From contig JAITON010000122.1 of NCBI GenBank assembly GCA_031289935.1, positions 1 through 6,972 on the forward strand: 6,972 nt of DNA. Direction: 5' to 3'. Of this stretch, positions 4,156 to 6,972 are shown one piece after another (positions within the stretch are counted from its first letter, which is position 1; each line of letters opens with the position of its first letter). The notes below the pieces were generated by a model, which was not told the DNA's origin, ran no database searches, and saw nothing but the letters and a program-made list of their open reading frames with translations. A program made the position numbers and the translations under genes. The stretch comes from Treponema sp. Lineage in GTDB: Bacteria > Spirochaetota > Spirochaetia > Treponematales > Breznakiellaceae.

Positions 4156-6972
4156 TTATCTGGCCTTCCGCGCCAGCATATTCTTGAGATAGTGGCCCGT
4201 ATAGGAGTCCTTTACCTTGGCCAGCTCCTCGGGGGTGCCGGTGCAGAGGACCCGGCCGCCCTTATCGCCCCCCTCAGGCCCCAGGTCGATGAGCATATCC
4301 GCCTGGAGCAGCACGTCCAGGTTGTGCTCGATCATCACTACGGTGTTGCCCTGGTCCACCAGGAGCTGGATCACCTCCATGAGCTGCTTCACATCGGCGA
4401 AGTGGAGGCCCGTGGTGGGCTCGTCCAGGATGTAGAGGGTCTTGCCGGTGCTGCGCCTGGAGAGTTCCAGGGCCAGCTTGACCCGCTGGGCCTCTCCCCC
4501 CGAGAGGGTGAGGGCCGACTGGCCGAGCTTGACGTAACCCAGGCCCACGGACAAGAGGGTGTCCATCTTGTGGGCGATCTGGGGGATGGGGGCGAAGAAC
4601 TCCGCAGCCTCCTCAATGGTCATGTCCAGGACATCGGCAATGTTCTTCCCTTTATACCGTACTTCCTGGGTTTCCCGGTTGAAGCGCTTGCCGTGGCAGA
4701 CATCGCAGTCGATGTACACGTCAGGCAGAAAGTTCATCTCAATCTTGATGGTGCCGTCCCCGGCACAGTTCTCGCAGCGGCCCCCCCGCACGTTGAAGGA
4801 AAAACGCCCCGGCTTGTAACCCCTGGCCTTGGATTCCGGCAATTTGGCGTACAGGTCCCGGATTGCGTTGAAGACCCCCACATAGGTGGCCGGGTTGGAA
4901 CGGGGCGTCCGGCCGATGGGGCTCTGGTCAATGTCGATGACCTTGTCGATGTGCTCCACCCCCTCGATCTTCTTGTAGGCCCCCTCGCTGCGGTTGGCCC
5001 GGTTGACCCGGTTGGCCAGGGCCGGGAAGAGCACGTCGGAGAGCAGGGTGGACTTGCCGGAACCGGACACGCCGGTGATGCAGGTGAATAGCCCCAGGGG
5101 AATATCTACGTCGATGTTCTTGAGGTTGTGCTCGCTCACCCCCTTTAGCCTGATGAAGTTGCCGTTGCCGCTTCGCCGCTCCTGGGGGATGTCCATCTTG
5201 AGGGTTCCGGCCAGGTACTGCCCGGTAAGGCTGGCCTTGACCTTCATCACCTCCTTGGGGGTGCCCTGGGCGATCACCTTTCCGCCGTGGACCCCCGCGC
5301 CGGGCCCCAGGTCCACGATGTGGTCGGCGGTACGGAGGGTCTGCTCGTCGTGTTCCACCACGATGAGGGTGTTGCCCAGGTCGCGCAGGTAGATCAGGGT
5401 GTCGATGAGCCGCTGGTTGTCCCGCTGGTGGAGGCCGATGGAGGGCTCGTCCAGGATGTAGAGCACCCCCACGAGGCTGCTCCCGATCTGGGTGGCCAGG
5501 CGTATACGCTGGGCCTCGCCGCCGGAGAGCGTGGCGGCCTTGCGTTCCAGGGTCAGGTATTCCAGGCCCACGTTCTTCATAAAGCCCAGGCGGGCGTTGA
5601 TCTCCTTCAATATTTGCGCGGCGATCTTCCGCTCGCTCTCGCCCAGCTTGAGCTTCTTGAAGAAGTCGATGGATTCGTTCACCGAGAGGCTGGACAGCTC
5701 CCAAATGTTGCGGGCCGGAACGCCCGAGCCGGTTGCTGAGCCTGTCGAAGCAGTCGAAGCAGTCGAAGGCCCCCCCACGGTTACGCCGAGGACCTCCGGC
5801 TTGAGGCGCTTGCCCCCGCAGTCCTCGCAGGGCTTCTGGCTCATGAACTTTTCCAGCCATTCCTTGATGCCCGGGGACTGGGTCTCCATGTAGCGGCGCC
5901 GGAGGTCCTCCAGGACCCCGGGGAAGCGCGAGTTATAGTCGAAGTGATTCGTGCCTTCCCGGTTCTTGTAATGTATCTCGATATCGTCATCGCTGCCGTA
6001 GAGGATCGCGTCCAGGGCCCGCTTGGACAGGTCCTTGAAGGGCGTGTCCAGGCTGAAGCGGAAACGCGCGGCCAGGGCGTCGAAGCGGCTGCGGTACCAG
6101 GGCGAATCGGGGTTGTAGGGCACGCAGCCCCCCTCGTTAAAGGAAAGCTCCCGGTTAGGGATCACCAGGCCGGGATCGAACTCCATCTTGATGCCGAGCC
6201 CTGAACAGGAGGGGCAGGCGCCGAAGGGGTTGTTAAAGGAGAAGAGCCGGGGCTGGAGCTCGGGGATCGAGACGCCGCAGTCCGGGCAGGCGCTCTTCTG
6301 GGACACGAAGTATTCGTGCACGCCGCCTGTGGCGCCGTGAGATTTGTTGTCCCCCTCCCGCTGGGCCGCGATGAGCATGATGCCGTCGGCGGTTTGCAGG
6401 GCCGTCTCCACGGATTCGGCCAGGCGGGAGCGGATGTCCGGGCCGATTACCAGGCGGTCCACGATGATCTCTATCGTGTGCTTCTTCTGCTTGTCCAGCT
6501 TGATAGTATCATCCAGGCTCACAGGCACGCCGTCGATCCGGGCCCGGGCGAAACCGGCCTTTCTGGCGTCCTCGATGATCTTCTGATGCTCCCCCTTCTT
6601 GCCCCGGATCACCGGCGCCAGGAGCTGGACCCGGTCGCCCTGGCCCATGGCCAGGATGGTGTCGATGATGGAGTCCACGGACTGCTCCTTGATTTCCCGT
6701 CCGCATTTGGGGCAGTGGGGCACGCCGATCCGGGCGTAGAGGAGCCGGTAGTAGTCGTAGATCTCGGTAACGGTCCCCACGGTGGAACGGGGGTTCCGGT
6801 GGGTGGTCTTCTGCTCGATGCTGATGGCCGGGGAAAGGCCCTCGATATAGTCCAGGTCGGGCTTGTCCATACGGCCCAGGAACTGCCGGGCGTAGGTCGA
6901 AAGGCTCTCCATATAGCGCCGCTGGCCCTCGGCGAAGATCGTGTCAAAGGCCAGGGAGCTCTTCCCCGAACC
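4156..6972 (-). CDS. uvrA: UvrA, excinuclease ABC subunit A (5' end beyond the window)
   Basis: UvrA is the ATP-driven damage sensor of nucleotide excision repair; with UvrB it scans DNA and loads UvrB at lesions. The window holds 938 residues and the stop. The true start lies to the right: the frame runs off the edge and the first visible residues, GSGKSSLAFDTIFAEGQRRY, are the first Walker A, so roughly 30-35 residues are missing. ATG at 6912 is internal (RRYMESLSTYARQF). Counting from the edge, other landmarks are CPKC (87-90), zinc finger CPDC/CPSC (229-256), LSGGEAQ (482) with LDEPSIGLH (507), second Walker A GVSGSGKST (634-642), zinc finger CENC/CDVC (733-759), LSGGEAQ (823) and LDEPTTGLH (849). 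All catalytic motifs seen are intact. The oddity is an extra stretch of about 19 residues (402-420), rich in Ser, Thr, Ala and Gly, made by a REP-like repeat. It heads the gene run that ends with the lptD-like gene. Confidence 0.98.
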   Translation of the reverse strand, partial: GSGKSSLAFDTIFAEGQRRYMESLSTYARQFLGRMDKPDLDYIEGLSPAISIEQKTTHRNPRSTVGTVTEIYDYYRLLYARIGVPHCPKCGREIKEQSVDSIIDTILAMGQGDRVQLLAPVIRGKKGEHQKIIEDARKAGFARARIDGVPVSLDDTIKLDKQKKHTIEIIVDRLVIGPDIRSRLAESVETALQTADGIMLIAAQREGDNKSHGATGGVHEYFVSQKSACPDCGVSIPELQPRLFSFNNPFGACPSCSGLGIKMEFDPGLVIPNRELSFNEGGCVPYNPDSPWYRSRFDALAARFRFSLDTPFKDLSKRALDAILYGSDDDIEIHYKNREGTNHFDYNSRFPGVLEDLRRRYMETQSPGIKEWLEKFMSQKPCEDCGGKRLKPEVLGVTVGGPSTASTASTGSATGSGVPARNIWELSSLSVNESIDFFKKLKLGESERKIAAQILKEINARLGFMKNVGLEYLTLERKAATLSGGEAQRIRLATQIGSSLVGVLYILDEPSIGLHQRDNQRLIDTLIYLRDLGNTLIVVEHDEQTLRTADHIVDLGPGAGVHGGKVIAQGTPKEVMKVKASLTGQYLAGTLKMDIPQERRSGNGNFIRLKGVSEHNLKNIDVDIPLGLFTCITGVSGSGKSTLLSDVLFPALANRVNRANRSEGAYKKIEGVEHIDKVIDIDQSPIGRTPRSNPATYVGVFNAIRDLYAKLPESKARGYKPGRFSFNVRGGRCENCAGDGTIKIEMNFLPDVYIDCDVCHGKRFNRETQEVRYKGKNIADVLDMTIEEAAEFFAPIPQIAHKMDTLLSVGLGYVKLGQSALTLSGGEAQRVKLALELSRRSTGKTLYILDEPTTGLHFADVKQLMEVIQLLVDQGNTVVMIEHNLDVLLQADMLIDLGPEGGDKGGRVLCTGTPEELAKVKDSYTGHYLKNMLARKAR
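4991..5017. repeat. Three tandem 9-base units in uvrA (CGGTTGGCC type)
   Basis: CGGTTGGCC, CGGTTGACC and CGGTTGGCC follow each other directly, encoding alternating Asn-Arg with Ala or Val (ANRVNRANR) just after the second Walker A region. Other UvrA proteins have a segment of the same length here, as far as I recall, so this is not an insertion. It looks like local homogenisation or chance. Confidence 0.6.
5731..5769. repeat. REP-like repeat with three 9-base units, in frame inside uvrA
   Basis: Within uvrA lies GGTTGCTGAGCCTGTCGAAG (5731-5750) followed by two exact copies of CAGTCGAAG (5751-5759 and 5760-5768); the preceding CTGTCGAAG (5742-5750) differs by one base. The core CTGAGCCTGTCGAAG is, from memory, of a kind found as dispersed REP-like sequence in several bacterial phyla, usually between genes. 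On the coding strand the units read Ser-Thr-Ala, Ser-Thr-Ala, Ser-Thr-Gly. Compared with typical UvrA (VGG-KNI), the extra protein spans 5713-5769, 57 bases, an exact multiple of three. A small hairpin (CGGGC at 5711-5715 with GCCCG at 5722-5726) lies at its other end. Confidence 0.7.

Noticed and set aside
3817..5091. Long plus-strand ORF of 424 codons opposite uvrA and the small genes.
   Set aside because: It is antisense to clearly real coding sequence, including conserved UvrA motifs, and its sequence shows no domain. Long antisense frames are expected opposite GC-rich genes with this codon use.
4156..6912. UvrA starting at the ATG at 6912.
   Set aside because: The frame stays open to the right edge and encodes the first Walker A motif and the conserved stretch before YVESLS, so this Met is internal.

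Overview
The window reads as a chromosomal segment of a spirochaete, most likely a Treponema-type organism of moderate to high G+C (the uvrA part is clearly GC-rich, the 3' half of the lptD-like gene less so, and the spacer at about 181-240 is roughly 30% G+C by hand count). The assignment rests on the uvrA then lptD-like gene order, which I recall from Treponema pallidum (TP0514/TP0515), and on the style of the LptD-like protein. I ran no database search, so the genus is an inference.

All convincing genes are on the minus strand and are read from right to left as one tight run. uvrA (excinuclease subunit A, cut by the right edge inside its first Walker A motif) is followed after 12 bases by a 74-residue single-pass membrane coiled-coil protein. 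A 96-residue paralogue starts directly at that gene's stop codon. The 1126-residue LptD-like outer-membrane protein then starts by a 4-base GTGA overlap. The spacing and the visible Shine-Dalgarno sequences suggest one transcript with translational coupling. Its promoter lies outside the window. No intrinsic terminator is visible after the lptD-like gene.

Left of the lptD-like gene is an AT-rich spacer with helically phased A-tracts, a good sigma-70-like promoter on the minus strand (TTGACA, 17 bases, TAGACT) and an ATGATG seven bases after the -10 box. That reading frame runs straight into a perfect pentanucleotide array (CTGAA on the plus strand, TTCAG on the minus strand, at least 18 units) that continues past the left edge. 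The frame stays open through the array and would encode a VQFSS repeat. A five-base repeat just inside an ORF is the classical layout of a phase-variable contingency locus, and this is the most interesting part of the window.

Other points of note: a REP-like repeat sits in frame inside uvrA and adds about 19 residues. The lptD-like gene has a G10 tract and a SAP/HeH-like N-terminal segment, and its product has only one cysteine. A duplicated pair of small membrane proteins lies between DNA repair and outer-membrane assembly genes.
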